Positions 7,906 through 17,591 of a stretch of DNA of 64,000 bases are shown here, in pieces (position 1 is the stretch's first letter; every line of letters begins with the position of its first letter). Where the stretch lies: positions 1 to 64,000 of the forward strand of contig CAYHQQ010000017.1 in assembly GCA_964358855.1 (NCBI GenBank), written 5' to 3'. A program made the translations under genes and the position numbers. Below the pieces are notes generated by a model, which saw only the letters and a list, made by a program, of their open reading frames with translations, was not told the DNA's origin and did no database searches. Source of the DNA: UBA2396 sp038042175. Lineage in GTDB: Bacteria > Planctomycetota > Phycisphaerae > Phycisphaerales > UBA1924.

Positions 7906-9870
7906 TCAACTCCGACCAAAGAGCCGCTCGAGCTCACGGATCGTGAGGCGCACCGTGGTGGGGCGGCCGTGGGGGCAGTTGCTGGATCGCTCGACGGCCT
8001 CGCGGAGCTTGAGGAGCTCGGTCAGCTCGGTCTCGTTCATGCGGTCGCCCGCTTTCACGGCCGCCTTGCACGACATCATGTCGAGAACATCGCGGAGGGC
8101 GTCTTCGGAGCCGGGCATGAAGTCGCCCGCGGAGGATTTCTCGAAGAGGTCGGTGAGGAATTCGGCGGGATCGACGCCGCGGTCGAAGAGGAAGGTGGGG
8201 AAGGCCTGGACCGCGACGCGACTGGGACCGAATGGTTCGGCCTCGACGCCGATGCGTTTGAGCAGTGGGGCGAGTTCGTCGAGCTTGGCGAGCTGCGCCG
8301 GGGAGGCGTCGACGACGACGGGTGTGAGCAGACGCTGGCTCTCCAGGTCAGACTCGCCCACGCGGGCGAGCAGCGCTTCGAACATCACCCGTTCGTGCAG
8401 CGCGTGCTGATCGACGATGAGCACGCCCTGCTCGTCCTGCGTCACCACAAAGCTGTTGTGGACCTGAAGGATCCGCTGCGCGGGCGACGCGTCGAGGAGA
8501 ATCTCATCGTTCAGAGCCCGACGCGCCAGCGAGGGTTCGCCTGGGGCAACGCTGGCCGCGCCGTCGTTGCCCACAGACTCGGGCCGCATGTCCCCGGGGC
8601 CCGCGGCTCCCTGCGTCCCCTCCACCGCCTCCCGTATCGCCTGATAGCTGATCGGCGTCTGCGTGTTCGACGGTGCAATCCGCTTGAAGTACTCGATGAA
8701 CGCGGCCGGCGAAGTCGGGTGGCTGGTGGGTGCGTACGCGGGTTGGGCCGCAGGCCCAACTGAAGGCAGAATCGCCCGCCCCTCGCCCGCGCGGAAGAGC
8801 GCGCCGGGGCGCATCGACCCGTAGGTCGGCGTCAAGTCGGCGGCCGCCAGTGCCCGCTTGCACGCGTGATACACCGTCGAGTGCACCACGCCGCTGTCAC
8901 GGAAACGCACTTCGGCCTTGGTCGGGTGCACGTTGACATCGACCGCCTGAGGCGACATCTCCAGCATGAGCAGCGCGGTCGCGTGGCGACCGGGCTCGAT
9001 GATCCCGCGGTAGGCCTCGGCCAGGGCGTGCTGCACCGTCTTGTCGCGGACCGCCCTGCCGTTGATGAACACGTGCTGGGCCCCGCGCGTCGCCCGTGCG
9101 ATCGAAGGCAGCCCGATGAGCCCCCACAAGGCGATCCCGCGCGGATCGTCGAACTGATCGGCGTTGGCCGTGAGCAACTGCCCCTTGAGCTCCTTGCCCA
9201 GCACCTCAAGCGCCCGATCGTGCGGCGACTGACCCATCGGCGTGTCCAGCAACGTCCGTCCCTCGCACTTGCAGACAAACGAGACGGTCGGATGAGCCAG
9301 GGCGAGTTCGGCCAGCGTGTCGACGCAGCGCGACTGCTCGGTTGCGACGGTGCGGAGGAACTTGCGCCGGGCTGGCGTGTTGAAGAAGAGGTTACGGACG
9401 GTGATCGAGGTGCCCACGGGGCCGGAGGCGGGGCGGAGGCTGTGCTCGCCAAGGCCTTCGACGACGCCGTCGGTGTCGAGCTGCCACGCGGCGTCCGATG
9501 TCGCGGTCCGCGAGCGAATCGAGAATCTTGAGACGCTCGTGATCGACGCGAGGGCCTCGCCCCGGAAGCCCAGGGTCGCGATGCGGTCGAGGTCCTCGGT
9601 GCCTGTGATCTTGCTGGTGGCATGGGGCATGACGGCCAGGGCCAGGTCCTCTCGAACGATGCCGCCGCCGTCGTCGGTGACGCGGACGAGCTCGATGCCT
9701 CCCTGCTCAAGCTCGACGACGATGCGGGTGGCCCCGGCGTCGATGGAGTTCTCGACGAGCTCCTTGACCACCGAGGCGGGGCGTTCGACAACCTCGCCGG
9801 CGGCGATCTGGCTGGCGACCAGGGGCGAGAGGGCGCGGATGCGCGGGGTTTGGGTGGAGAGAGCGGTCAC
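7906..9870 (-). CDS. mutL: DNA mismatch repair protein MutL with endonuclease motif
   Basis: A 654-aa MutL. The N-terminal GHKL ATPase is clear: IAAGEVVERPASVVKELVEN followed by SIDAG, then VTDDGGGI and the ATP-lid region HATSKI with TLGFRGEALASI. The C-terminal metal-dependent endonuclease motif is intact: DQHALHERVMFE starting at D487, matching DQHA-x2-E-x4-E. The accessory motifs SCKAAVKAGD and CPHGRPT are also present. It should therefore nick DNA itself, as MutL does in bacteria without MutH. The start is the GTG at 9870, giving the usual short leader before the ATPase. It is convergent with the metalloprotease gene across the hairpin at 7779-7897. A proline-rich linker covers about residues 350-420. 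Confidence 0.96.
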   Translation of the reverse strand: MTALSTQTPRIRALSPLVASQIAAGEVVERPASVVKELVENSIDAGATRIVVELEQGGIELVRVTDDGGGIVREDLALAVMPHATSKITGTEDLDRIATLGFRGEALASITSVSRFSIRSRTATSDAAWQLDTDGVVEGLGEHSLRPASGPVGTSITVRNLFFNTPARRKFLRTVATEQSRCVDTLAELALAHPTVSFVCKCEGRTLLDTPMGQSPHDRALEVLGKELKGQLLTANADQFDDPRGIALWGLIGLPSIARATRGAQHVFINGRAVRDKTVQHALAEAYRGIIEPGRHATALLMLEMSPQAVDVNVHPTKAEVRFRDSGVVHSTVYHACKRALAAADLTPTYGSMRPGALFRAGEGRAILPSVGPAAQPAYAPTSHPTSPAAFIEYFKRIAPSNTQTPISYQAIREAVEGTQGAAGPGDMRPESVGNDGAASVAPGEPSLARRALNDEILLDASPAQRILQVHNSFVVTQDEQGVLIVDQHALHERVMFEALLARVGESDLESQRLLTPVVVDASPAQLAKLDELAPLLKRIGVEAEPFGPSRVAVQAFPTFLFDRGVDPAEFLTDLFEKSSAGDFMPGSEDALRDVLDMMSCKAAVKAGDRMNETELTELLKLREAVERSSNCPHGRPTTVRLTIRELERLFGRS

Positions 9871-9908
9871 GGGCGAGTGTACCCCCCAGAGGGGAAAGAG
9901 GCAGAGGT

Positions 9909-9953
9909 CCGGCTCGGAGAGCCGGAAAGACGAAGACCGGCTCGGAGAGCCGG
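9909..9953. repeat. Two direct copies of a 17-bp palindromic unit
   Basis: CCGGCTCGGAGAGCCGG occurs at 9909-9925 and again at 9937-9953, the second followed by GCTACCA. Each copy folds alone (CCGGCTC, GGA loop, GAGCCGG). They lie in the gap between the mutL start and the rpsA terminator and look like a short intergenic repeat family. Confidence 0.85.
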
Positions 9954-9962
9954 GCTACCAAA

Positions 9963-9990
9963 GAAAAAGGCCCGCGCTTTCGCGGGCCTT
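9963..9990 (-). terminator. Intrinsic terminator of rpsA
   Basis: A perfect 10-bp stem (AAGGCCCGCG at 9967-9976 with CGCGGGCCTT at 9981-9990) has a 4-nt loop. Read on the minus strand it ends in a T-run (plus-strand A's at 9963-9967). It lies 27 bp past the rpsA stop. Confidence 0.9.
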
Positions 9991-10017
9991 GGGGGGGATC
10001 AGATTGTCACGATAGCT

Positions 10018-11808
10018 TTACTCTTCGCTGCCGCCCAGGCGGATCTTGTCGGTGCCCATGGCGCCGTGGGAGTCCATGCCGCCGCGGGTGGGGCCGCCCT
10101 TGCCCTTCTTGGTGGGTTCTTCCTCGGGCGTGGCGCCGGTGGGGCCTGCGCCGCCGGTGGCATCGCCCCACTGGGCCCGCTTGAGCGAGAGGCCGATCTT
10201 GCGTTCGGTCTTGTCGACGCGGAGGATCTTGACATCGACCTCGTCGCCGGCCTTGACGATGTCCTGCGGGTTCTCGACCTTGTGGTCGGCCAGCTCGGAG
10301 ATGTGGAGGAGGCCCTCGAGATCGCTCTCGAGCTCGACAAAGACGCCGAAGTTGGTGATCTTGGTCACCGCACCGCGAACGACCATGCCGGGCTTGTAGT
10401 GCTCGGGGATGGCGTTGAGCCACGGATCCTCGGTGAGCTGCTTGGTGCCCAGGCTGATGCGCTGGCGCTCGCGGTCGACATCAAGCACAACGCACTTGAC
10501 GCTGTCGCCCTTCTTGAAGGCCTCGTTGGGGTGCGTGACCTTCTTGGTCCAGCTGATGTCGCCCACGTGGAGCAGGCCGTCGATGCCCGGCTCGATCTCG
10601 ACGAACGCGCCGTAGTTGGCCAGGTTGCGGACCTTGCCCTCGATGACGGTGCCCGGGGGGTACTTCTCGCTGACGAGCTCCCAGGGGTTGACCTCGATCT
10701 GCTTCATGCCGAGGCTGATTTCCTGCTTGTCCTTGTTGATCTCAAGGACAACGACCTCGACTTCCTTGTTGGGCTCGACCATTTCCGACGGGTGGTTGAC
10801 GCGGCGGGTCCAGGACATCTCGGAGATGTGGACCAGGCCCTCGATGCCGTCTTCGAGCCGCACGAATGCGCCGTAGGACATCAGGTTCACAACCGAGCCC
10901 TTGACGCGGCAGCCCACGGGGTACTTCTTCTCGATCTCGGCCCAGGGAGACGCCTCGCGCTGCTTGAGGCCCAGCGCGATCTTCTCCTTCTCGCGGTCGA
11001 TGTTGAGAACCTTCACGTCCACCTTCTGGTCGATCTTGAGGATCTCGCTGGGGTGATTAATGCGGCTCCAGGACATGTCGGTGATGTGGAGCAGGCCGTC
11101 GATCCCGCCCAGGTCAACGAACGCGCCGAAGTCGGCGATGTTCTTGACGGTGCCGGAAACCAGGTCGCCTTCCTTGAGCGTGTCGAGCAGGCGCTTCTTG
11201 GCGCTGTCGCGCTCCTCCTCGATCAGCTTGCGACGGCTGATGACGATGTTGCGACGCTCAAGGTCGATCTTGATGACGCTCGCGCGGATCTTGCGCCCCT
11301 GGAAGTCGCCGATGTCGCCGGGGCGGCGCACGTCGACTTGCGAGGCGGGGAGGAAGACGAGCACGCCGATATCGACGAGCAGGCCGCCCTTGGTCTTCTT
11401 GGAGACCATGCCCTCAACGACATCACCTTCCTTGGTGGTGTCGATGATCTTCTGCCAGTTGATCTGGCGATCCGCACGGCGTTTGGAGAGCTGGATGAGG
11501 CCGCTTTCGCCTTCGATTTCCTCGAGAAGCACGTCGTAGGTGTCACCGACTTTGACGTCGATGCCTTCGAATTCTTCCTTGGGGATGAGGCCTTCGGACT
11601 TGAGCCCGACCTCGACCACGACGTCGTCGCCGGCAAAGCCGACGATCTTGCCCTTGATGAGCTTGCCGGGGGTGAGGTCGGCGATCTGCTCGCTCAGGAA
11701 GTCATCCATGTGATGAGTCTTCTTGCCGGCGGCCGCCGAACCCTTGAGCAGGGCCTCGATATCGGCGTCGTCGACCTGGAGCGATGCGATCAGGGATTCG
11801 TCAATCAT
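10018..11808 (-). CDS. rpsA: 30S ribosomal protein S1, six S1 domains
   Basis: A 596-aa ribosomal protein S1, which unfolds and holds mRNA on the small ribosomal subunit. Six S1 (OB-fold) repeats can be counted from about residue 45 to 545. Repeats 3-6 are the most regular, with GAFVDL/GAFVRL/GAFVEI/GVFVEL strands followed by DGLLHI or EGLVHI and D-x-S-W. The C-terminal 50 residues are Gly/Thr/Pro-rich and low in complexity. The start is the ATG at 11808, with AAAGGT upstream, and it ends in a clear terminator. It is transcribed alone here. Confidence 0.97.
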   Translation of the reverse strand: MIDESLIASLQVDDADIEALLKGSAAAGKKTHHMDDFLSEQIADLTPGKLIKGKIVGFAGDDVVVEVGLKSEGLIPKEEFEGIDVKVGDTYDVLLEEIEGESGLIQLSKRRADRQINWQKIIDTTKEGDVVEGMVSKKTKGGLLVDIGVLVFLPASQVDVRRPGDIGDFQGRKIRASVIKIDLERRNIVISRRKLIEEERDSAKKRLLDTLKEGDLVSGTVKNIADFGAFVDLGGIDGLLHITDMSWSRINHPSEILKIDQKVDVKVLNIDREKEKIALGLKQREASPWAEIEKKYPVGCRVKGSVVNLMSYGAFVRLEDGIEGLVHISEMSWTRRVNHPSEMVEPNKEVEVVVLEINKDKQEISLGMKQIEVNPWELVSEKYPPGTVIEGKVRNLANYGAFVEIEPGIDGLLHVGDISWTKKVTHPNEAFKKGDSVKCVVLDVDRERQRISLGTKQLTEDPWLNAIPEHYKPGMVVRGAVTKITNFGVFVELESDLEGLLHISELADHKVENPQDIVKAGDEVDVKILRVDKTERKIGLSLKRAQWGDATGGAGPTGATPEEEPTKKGKGGPTRGGMDSHGAMGTDKIRLGGSEE

Positions 11809-11993
11809 GCGTTTACCTTTATCGGGGCAAGGCCGCTTTTCGCCGGGAAGGGGGCGAGCAGGCCGAGCACCCTGTCCCGCCGGAGCCGAATGGCCTTGGT
11901 GGGTTGCCCCCGTGGGGCAGTTTGGAGTGCGAAATTGTCCGCCTCGCCGCAAAGCGAGAACCGCGGAGCCGGCCTTCCCGACCGGGGGTCATT

Positions 11994-13163
11994 CTAGGCG
12001 GCAACCTCAACCCGAGCGGGGGCCGAACGATCGACGATGCGGCGACGGCGAATCGCACGCAAACCCAGGGCGAGAAACACGATGGGAGCGGCGGGTGAGG
12101 GGATGGTGACAACGAAGCCGGTGATGTGGCCGTTGCCGAAGCTGCCGTAGCCGGCGATGGTGCGGCCGTCGGCAGAGATTGCCGACGCTCCTCCATAAGT
12201 CCAGCCCGCCGGAGTCGAGACGCCCGACGCGGCCAGGTAGTCGCCCAAGATCATCATCCCGGTCGATTGGGTCCATACGCAGGCGCGGTCGTTGAAGTCA
12301 GTCAGCATTTCCGCATAGCCCACAACGATCGATCCATCGTCCGAAACTGCCGTCGCGAAAGAGCGCGCCATGTCTGGTGTGACGCCAAGATCGAGAATGC
12401 CGCCGTCGCGCCACATCACTGCGTGATTGAGGTTGGCGCCAAACTTGGAGTTACCCACGACAATGGAACCTGTCCCACTTCCCCCGTAGGCGCGAGCATT
12501 GCGCCCATCGATCCCATGCAGAGCGGTCATCCCGCCAGACTCGGTCCAGACGAAGGCATCGGCGGTGCTGCCTCCGAGGCTGTATCCGACTATCGTCTCT
12601 CCATCGCGACTGATTGCGGTCGCATCGCTGTAGAAGTGTGAAGGGCGCGTGTACCCGAGCGATTGCATGCCGCCGGATTCGGTCCAACGGAACGCGACGC
12701 CTGAAAAGAAGCTTCGATCGTGGGCATTCCCGATGACTACGGCGCCGTCTCCGCTGACGCCGTGGCCTTCGCTCTCGGTGAATCCGCCGATCGTGCCAAG
12801 AGTCTGATACGTCCCTGCGCCGCTGTATCGGAATGCCCGAGCCGGCGTGGAGGGCGTTCCCGTGTATCCGACGACCGTCGAGCCGTCTCCGGAGATGCCC
12901 TCACTGACGGTTGCCACGGGCATGCCAGCCTGCAATCCGTAGTCAGATCGCCCTGCTGATGGGCTCCATGTGAATCCGGGTTGAATGGAGTAGAGGAAAT
13001 CCGCACTCCAACCGGTCGCCGTTCGTCCATCCGCGGCGAGGCTGGTCACTTTCGACTCAGTGCAGTTCGGTGCCGGCATCACCGCGTAGAACTGTGCCCG
13101 AGCCGTCGAGGCAGCCGATCCGATCGCGCACGTGAGAACATATGCGAAACGTGAAAACGTCAT
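11994..13163 (-). CDS. Secreted HAF-repeat protein, downstream paralogue
   Basis: A 389-aa exported protein with a signal peptide (ending near STARA), followed by six or seven repeats of the form A-x-x-I-S-x-DG-x-x-I/V-VGY plus W-T-E-S-GG-M, typical of the HAF/extracellular repeat family, probably a beta-propeller or beta-roll. The C-terminus has a hydrophobic segment (PAAPIVFLALGLRA) followed by IRRRR, like a PEP-CTERM-type sorting tail. The ATG at 13163 overlaps the stop of the upstream paralogue by ATGA, so the two are translationally coupled. Long central blocks are nearly identical between the two. The role is unknown; a cell-surface or exported location is likely. Confidence 0.85.
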   Translation of the reverse strand: MTFSRFAYVLTCAIGSAASTARAQFYAVMPAPNCTESKVTSLAADGRTATGWSADFLYSIQPGFTWSPSAGRSDYGLQAGMPVATVSEGISGDGSTVVGYTGTPSTPARAFRYSGAGTYQTLGTIGGFTESEGHGVSGDGAVVIGNAHDRSFFSGVAFRWTESGGMQSLGYTRPSHFYSDATAISRDGETIVGYSLGGSTADAFVWTESGGMTALHGIDGRNARAYGGSGTGSIVVGNSKFGANLNHAVMWRDGGILDLGVTPDMARSFATAVSDDGSIVVGYAEMLTDFNDRACVWTQSTGMMILGDYLAASGVSTPAGWTYGGASAISADGRTIAGYGSFGNGHITGFVVTIPSPAAPIVFLALGLRAIRRRRIVDRSAPARVEVAA

Positions 13164-14299
13164 GGGCTTCGCCTCCGCCTGGGTCGCAGCCCGCTGAGCG
13201 GCAAGGTTGCGAGTACCGCGATCGCACTTGCGGGCGCGGGGATCGTGACGACGAAGCCGGTGATGTGGCCGTCGCCGAAGCTGCCGTACCCGGCGATGGT
13301 GCGGCCGTCGGCCGAGATGGCCGAGGCCCCTTCATAGATCCAGCCAGCGGGGGTTGAGACGCCCGATGCGGCGAGATAGTCGCCCAAAGTCATCATGCCG
13401 GTGGATTGGGTCCAGATGCAGGCCTGGTCGTTGAAGCTCGTCAGCATTTCCGCGTAGCCCACGACGATCGACCCATCGTCCGAAACGGCTGTCGCGAAGG
13501 AGCGAGCCATATCCGGTGTGACGCCGAGGTCGAGGATGCCGGCGTCGCGCCACAGAACCGCATGATTCAGGGTGCCGCCAAACTTGGAGTTGCCCACGAC
13601 GATGGACCCTGTCCCATTTACCCCGTAGGCGTGAGCATTGCGGCCATCGATCCCATGAAGAGCGGTCATCCCGCCAGACTCAGTCCAGATGAAGGCATCG
13701 GTGGTGCTGCCTCCGAGGCTGTATCCGACGATTGCGGACCCATCGCGACTGATCGCGGTGGCATCGCTGTAGAAGTGCGAAGGACGCGTGTACCCGAGCG
13801 ATTGCATGCCGCCGGATTCGGTCCATCTCCATGCAGTACTTGAGAAGTAAGAGGAGTCGTGCGCGCTTCCGACGATCACGCTGGCGTCGTTATTGGCTCC
13901 GTGTGCCTCGCTGATGGAGAAATTCCCGATCGTTCCCAGTGTCTGTAGGCCCAGATCCTGCCGATATCGATAGGCTCGACCAATGCCTCCGGCCGACTCT
14001 TTTTGCAAGCCGACGGCCGTACTGCCATCGCCCGAAAGCCCCATGCCAGTCGTTTGAATCGACATGCCGGGCAATCCACCAAAGTTGCTCAGACCGCCGC
14101 CGGGCGTCCAACTGAAGCCGGGTTGATAGCTGTGCGTGTCCCAACTCCATCCCGACGCAGTTCGTCCACCCGCCGACAGTCCGGTCACCTTTGACTCAGT
14201 GCAGTTGGGAGCTGGCATGACCGCGTAAAACTGCCCCCACGCCCCGGTCAGGGCCGAGAACGCGAACGTGATGGCGAGAACCCGGGCGCGGCATGTCAT
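13160..14299 (-). CDS. Secreted HAF-repeat protein, upstream paralogue
   Basis: A 379-aa paralogue of the next gene. The start is the ATG at 14299, giving a signal peptide (MTCRARVLAITFAFSALTGA) and then WGQFYAVMPAPNCTESKVTG, almost the same mature start as its partner. The region from FSSTAWRWTESGGMQSLGYT to GHITGFVVTIP is close to identical in both proteins, while the first third of the mature region differs much more. The C-terminus ends in IAVLATLPLSGL and RPRRRR, a likely sorting or anchoring tail. It is divergent from obgE (start 14437), so the 137-bp gap should contain both promoters. Confidence 0.85.
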   Translation of the reverse strand: MTCRARVLAITFAFSALTGAWGQFYAVMPAPNCTESKVTGLSAGGRTASGWSWDTHSYQPGFSWTPGGGLSNFGGLPGMSIQTTGMGLSGDGSTAVGLQKESAGGIGRAYRYRQDLGLQTLGTIGNFSISEAHGANNDASVIVGSAHDSSYFSSTAWRWTESGGMQSLGYTRPSHFYSDATAISRDGSAIVGYSLGGSTTDAFIWTESGGMTALHGIDGRNAHAYGVNGTGSIVVGNSKFGGTLNHAVLWRDAGILDLGVTPDMARSFATAVSDDGSIVVGYAEMLTSFNDQACIWTQSTGMMTLGDYLAASGVSTPAGWIYEGASAISADGRTIAGYGSFGDGHITGFVVTIPAPASAIAVLATLPLSGLRPRRRRSP

Positions 14300-14436
14300 G
14301 GACCAACTATGCCCCGCAATTGGGAGAATGCCAACCGAATCCGTTCGGCCGGTCAATTGTTCAGGTGGCGAGACGCGCGGTTCCTCTCCCTGCAAGGTCA
14401 ATCACGGTCGCCTCCTCGTGCCCCCTACCCTCCGGG

Positions 14437-15474
14437 ATGTTTGTTGACCAAGCGGTAATCACGATCAAAGCGGGCGATGGCGGGAATGGGCGGGTTTCCT
14501 TTCGTCGGGAGAAGGCCGCACCCAAGGGTGGGCCCAACGGCGGCAACGGGGGCAAGGGTGGCGACCTGGTCGTCGTGGCCGAGGAGGGGATGTCCACCCT
14601 TTACGACCTGCGGTACGAGTCGATCTACAAGGCCCAGGACGGCGAGAGTGGGGGGGCCAAGCAGTGCTCGGGGGCCGAAGGGCTCGACTTTCTCCTGCTG
14701 CTCCCGCCGGGGACGATGATCTTCAACCACAAGACCGGCGAGCTCATGCACGACCTGCAGCCGGGGGAGCGGATCATTCTCGCCAAGGGCGGCGAGGGTG
14801 GGTGGGGTAACGAGCACTTCAAGTCGTCGACGAACCAAGCGCCGCGAGTGGCGGACGCGGGCGAGCCGGGCGAGCAGTTCGAGATTCGACTGGAGCTCAA
14901 GCTCATCGCCGAGGTGGGCCTCATCGGCATGCCCAACGCGGGCAAGAGCACGCTGCTCAAGGCCCTCACCAAGGCCAATCCCAAGATCGGCGACTACCCG
15001 TTCACCACGCTCTCGCCCCAGCTGGGCATCGCAGAGGTCGACGGCACCCGCCGCATCGTCATCGCCGACATCCCCGGGCTCATCGAGGGTGCCTCCGAGG
15101 GCGCGGGATTGGGCCACGAGTTCCTTCGCCACGTCGAACGCACGAAGGTCCTCGTCCACCTTCTCGATTGCCAGCCCGCCGACGGCAGCGACCCGGCCGA
15201 CAACTACCGCACGATCCGCAAGGAGCTCGAGCAGTACTCCGTCGAGCTCGCCGAGCGCCCCGAGATCGTCGTGCTCAACAAGATCGACCTGATCCTCGAC
15301 GAGAAGGCCCGCCGCAAAGCCCTGCTCAAGCTCTGCAAGGAGCTTGAGCTCCGCCCCGACAAGGAAGCGGTCGCCATCAGCGGCGCCTCACGCATCATGC
15401 TCCGCGAACTCCTCGAACGTCTGTGGGGCATGCTGCACACGAAGGCTGAGGGTGTGCCCGGATGGCAGGCGTGA
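14437..15474 (+). CDS. obgE: Obg/CgtA family GTPase
   Basis: A 345-aa Obg GTPase involved in 50S ribosome assembly and growth control. The glycine-rich Obg fold fills residues 1-155, with KAGDGGNGRVSFRREKAAPK and GGPNGGNGGKGGD. The G domain has G1 GMPNAGKST, a switch with DYPFTTLSPQLG, G3 IADIPGLIEGASEG, and G4 NKID. No C-terminal OCT extension is present. The ATG at 14437 gives the conserved MFVDQA start; the longer frame reads through the upstream gap. Confidence 0.96.
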   Translation: MFVDQAVITIKAGDGGNGRVSFRREKAAPKGGPNGGNGGKGGDLVVVAEEGMSTLYDLRYESIYKAQDGESGGAKQCSGAEGLDFLLLLPPGTMIFNHKTGELMHDLQPGERIILAKGGEGGWGNEHFKSSTNQAPRVADAGEPGEQFEIRLELKLIAEVGLIGMPNAGKSTLLKALTKANPKIGDYPFTTLSPQLGIAEVDGTRRIVIADIPGLIEGASEGAGLGHEFLRHVERTKVLVHLLDCQPADGSDPADNYRTIRKELEQYSVELAERPEIVVLNKIDLILDEKARRKALLKLCKELELRPDKEAVAISGASRIMLRELLERLWGMLHTKAEGVPGWQA

Positions 15475-15478
15475 TTGC

Positions 15479-15543
15479 CTTCTCCTCCCCCACGCAGTGG
15501 GGGAGGTGTCGCAAGTCTTCGCAGCGACGGAGGGGGTGTCTCC
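15479..15543. repeat. Intergenic repeat, copy 1 (partner at 55612-55682)
   Basis: The unit is a hairpin (CTCCCCCACGCAGTGGGGGAG) followed by GTGTCGC, a short variable stretch and GCAGCGACGGAGGGGGTGTC. It starts 5 bp after the obgE stop and could act as a terminator. The same two conserved blocks, in the same order, recur at 55612-55682 inside ccoS. Confidence 0.9.
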
Positions 15544-15568
15544 GTGTGCGTGAAGTCTCGCGAAGGCG

Positions 15569-17437
15569 CTACTCCTTCGCCCTCTTCTCAATCGCATCCA
15601 GCGTCTCACTCAGAGCGATGAGCGTCAGCGCCGACGCCTCTCCTGGCATCTTCGTGTCCCACGCGTAGCCGCGGATGCCCCACTTGACCTTGGTCAGGTT
15701 CTGGCACATCCACGCGTTGGAATCGTCGACCGCGAGCTGCCTCAGAAACCTCAGGCAGGGCAGGAGCCTGACGAGCTCCTTACCAAACTCCTCCTTGGGC
15801 GTCACCGCCGGATCGCCCAGCATCGCCGCAAGCCCCGCCACCACGCGTGCCGACTGGGCGCTGGGCAAGGGTGAACGCGAACCCGGGAACACCAGCCCTC
15901 CCACAAGATCCTGATTGTCGTCGCCCGCATCCGCGCTCGTGAGTACGTACGTGTACGCGAGCTCGCGGAACGAACGAAGCCGCAACGCGTGCGATTCTGC
16001 CGACGAGCCTCCACCGCTGGAGCGGCTCGCGATCGCCAGCCACGGCATGTGCGTCGCCAGCTCCGCGTCAATCTGCTGCGACAGGAGCTTGGTGATCACC
16101 TCGCCGCCCATCTTCCTGGCGGCTCCGGGGTCGCTCTTGTCGCACGCCGAGAGCCACGCCAGCGCCTTGAGCCCCTCGAGCTGCGGGGCAGTCTCGGCCA
16201 GGATGCCCTTCTTGGCGCACTCCTCGGCCGCCCGCGCCAGACTCTCGCTAGGCTTGAAATCCACGTCGTAGCACCGCTGGTCGAGCGCCGCGAGAAACAT
16301 CATCGATGAGAGCGGGTCGCCCCAGGGCTCCCTCTCGCCCTTCTCAACGTTCGCGAGCTTCTCCGACACGTCGTCGCACGCCGCAAAGGCCCTGGCGGCC
16401 TCCACCGTGGGCACACCCGCCGAGGCCGAGTAACGCCGCAGGGCCAGCGCGATCATCGCCTGTTCGGCCGGCGGGGCGATCTGCGGCTCGTGCTGGCCCG
16501 TCGTCGCCCGCATGCTGCCGCGCAGCCCAAACTGCTCGGCCCCCGACCAGCGTCGATCCATGAGGTGCGAGGCCAGCCCCGAAGCGAACAGCCGCATCGA
16601 CCTGGCGGTGATCTCGCTCTCGGGCACGAGGTGCCCGCCCCGCGTGGCAAATTGCGGAACATCGCCCGCCGACTGCTGAACCACCAGCGCCGAGGCGAAC
16701 TTGTAGAACGTGACCCCGTCCCGCGTCGCGAGCTTTGACGGCTGGGCTTCGGGATCGGCGCGAAGGCCCTTGGCCGGGTCGTTGAGCACCGATCCCACCA
16801 ATGAGGCCGCCGCGTCACCCGGCGAGGTTCCAAGAATCAGCATCGACGCGGGAAAGATCGCCAGGGTCCTGTCCCCCACGCGCACGGCGATGCCCTCGAC
16901 GCCCGCGTTGACGCTCGCGTCGATCTCGTCATAGGTGGAGGCACGCAGGGGTACGAGGCTCCCCGCCAGCTCAACGCTGATCGTCAACTCGCGCAGTACC
17001 TCGGCCCGGTGGTTCTCTTCAAGAGCGTCGGACCCCACCGGCACACGCTTCTCGGCCTCGGCGATAGCGAACGCCGCCGACTTCCACAAAGTCGCCGGCC
17101 CGCCCCCGGCGTCGGTGCCACGTCCGACAATCTCGCCCAGAAACCGCAGCGTGACCGCCGAGGCCGGCGCGTCGGGGAGGCCGGTGGCCGGGGGCGACTT
17201 GGGGACGTTCCCCCTTCGAGCCCAGCCCGAAACGGTCTTGAACGCGGCAATCGCCGAGCTCGCGTCGGGATACTGGATCGTCGGCACCGGCTGGTTCTCG
17301 GGCGGACGCAAGGGGCCTACCTCGCTCGATGGCTGATCGGACGCCTGTCCGATCGCCCCCGCGGCGTGGGTCAAACCGTGGAGCGCGAACATCGATGTGG
17401 CGGCCGTGCAACACGCGGCGAGGCGAAAGAGCGACAA
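15569..17437 (-). CDS. Secreted protein of unknown function
   Basis: About 622 aa. The open frame extends upstream to 17827, but that part is Arg-rich and unlike a protein. A TTG at 17437 gives a plausible signal peptide (MSLFRLAACCTAATSMFALH then GLTHAAGA), so I start there; an internal ATG 15 codons further on would remove most of the signal. The mature part begins Pro/Ser-rich and is mainly helical, with many Ala residues. I see no catalytic motif, repeat or transmembrane helix and do not recognise the family. It is convergent with obgE. Confidence 0.65.
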   Translation of the reverse strand: MSLFRLAACCTAATSMFALHGLTHAAGAIGQASDQPSSEVGPLRPPENQPVPTIQYPDASSAIAAFKTVSGWARRGNVPKSPPATGLPDAPASAVTLRFLGEIVGRGTDAGGGPATLWKSAAFAIAEAEKRVPVGSDALEENHRAEVLRELTISVELAGSLVPLRASTYDEIDASVNAGVEGIAVRVGDRTLAIFPASMLILGTSPGDAAASLVGSVLNDPAKGLRADPEAQPSKLATRDGVTFYKFASALVVQQSAGDVPQFATRGGHLVPESEITARSMRLFASGLASHLMDRRWSGAEQFGLRGSMRATTGQHEPQIAPPAEQAMIALALRRYSASAGVPTVEAARAFAACDDVSEKLANVEKGEREPWGDPLSSMMFLAALDQRCYDVDFKPSESLARAAEECAKKGILAETAPQLEGLKALAWLSACDKSDPGAARKMGGEVITKLLSQQIDAELATHMPWLAIASRSSGGGSSAESHALRLRSFRELAYTYVLTSADAGDDNQDLVGGLVFPGSRSPLPSAQSARVVAGLAAMLGDPAVTPKEEFGKELVRLLPCLRFLRQLAVDDSNAWMCQNLTKVKWGIRGYAWDTKMPGEASALTLIALSETLDAIEKRAKE

Positions 17438-17591
17438 TCCGCGCGGGCAGACCCTTGATTGCCCTTGTGCAAATCCTGATTGGCCGGTAATCTGTGTGGT
17501 GCCGGTGAATCGCGCCCGCCGCACCCGGGCAGTCGAGCCCTGGCACGGGGTTTGATATGAGTATGGGGACAATTCAAAACTGGAGCGAGAA

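Noticed and set aside
9622..11997. 791-codon open frame opposite rpsA
   Set aside because: Antisense shadow caused by high GC and strong codon bias; the S1 domains are on the minus strand.
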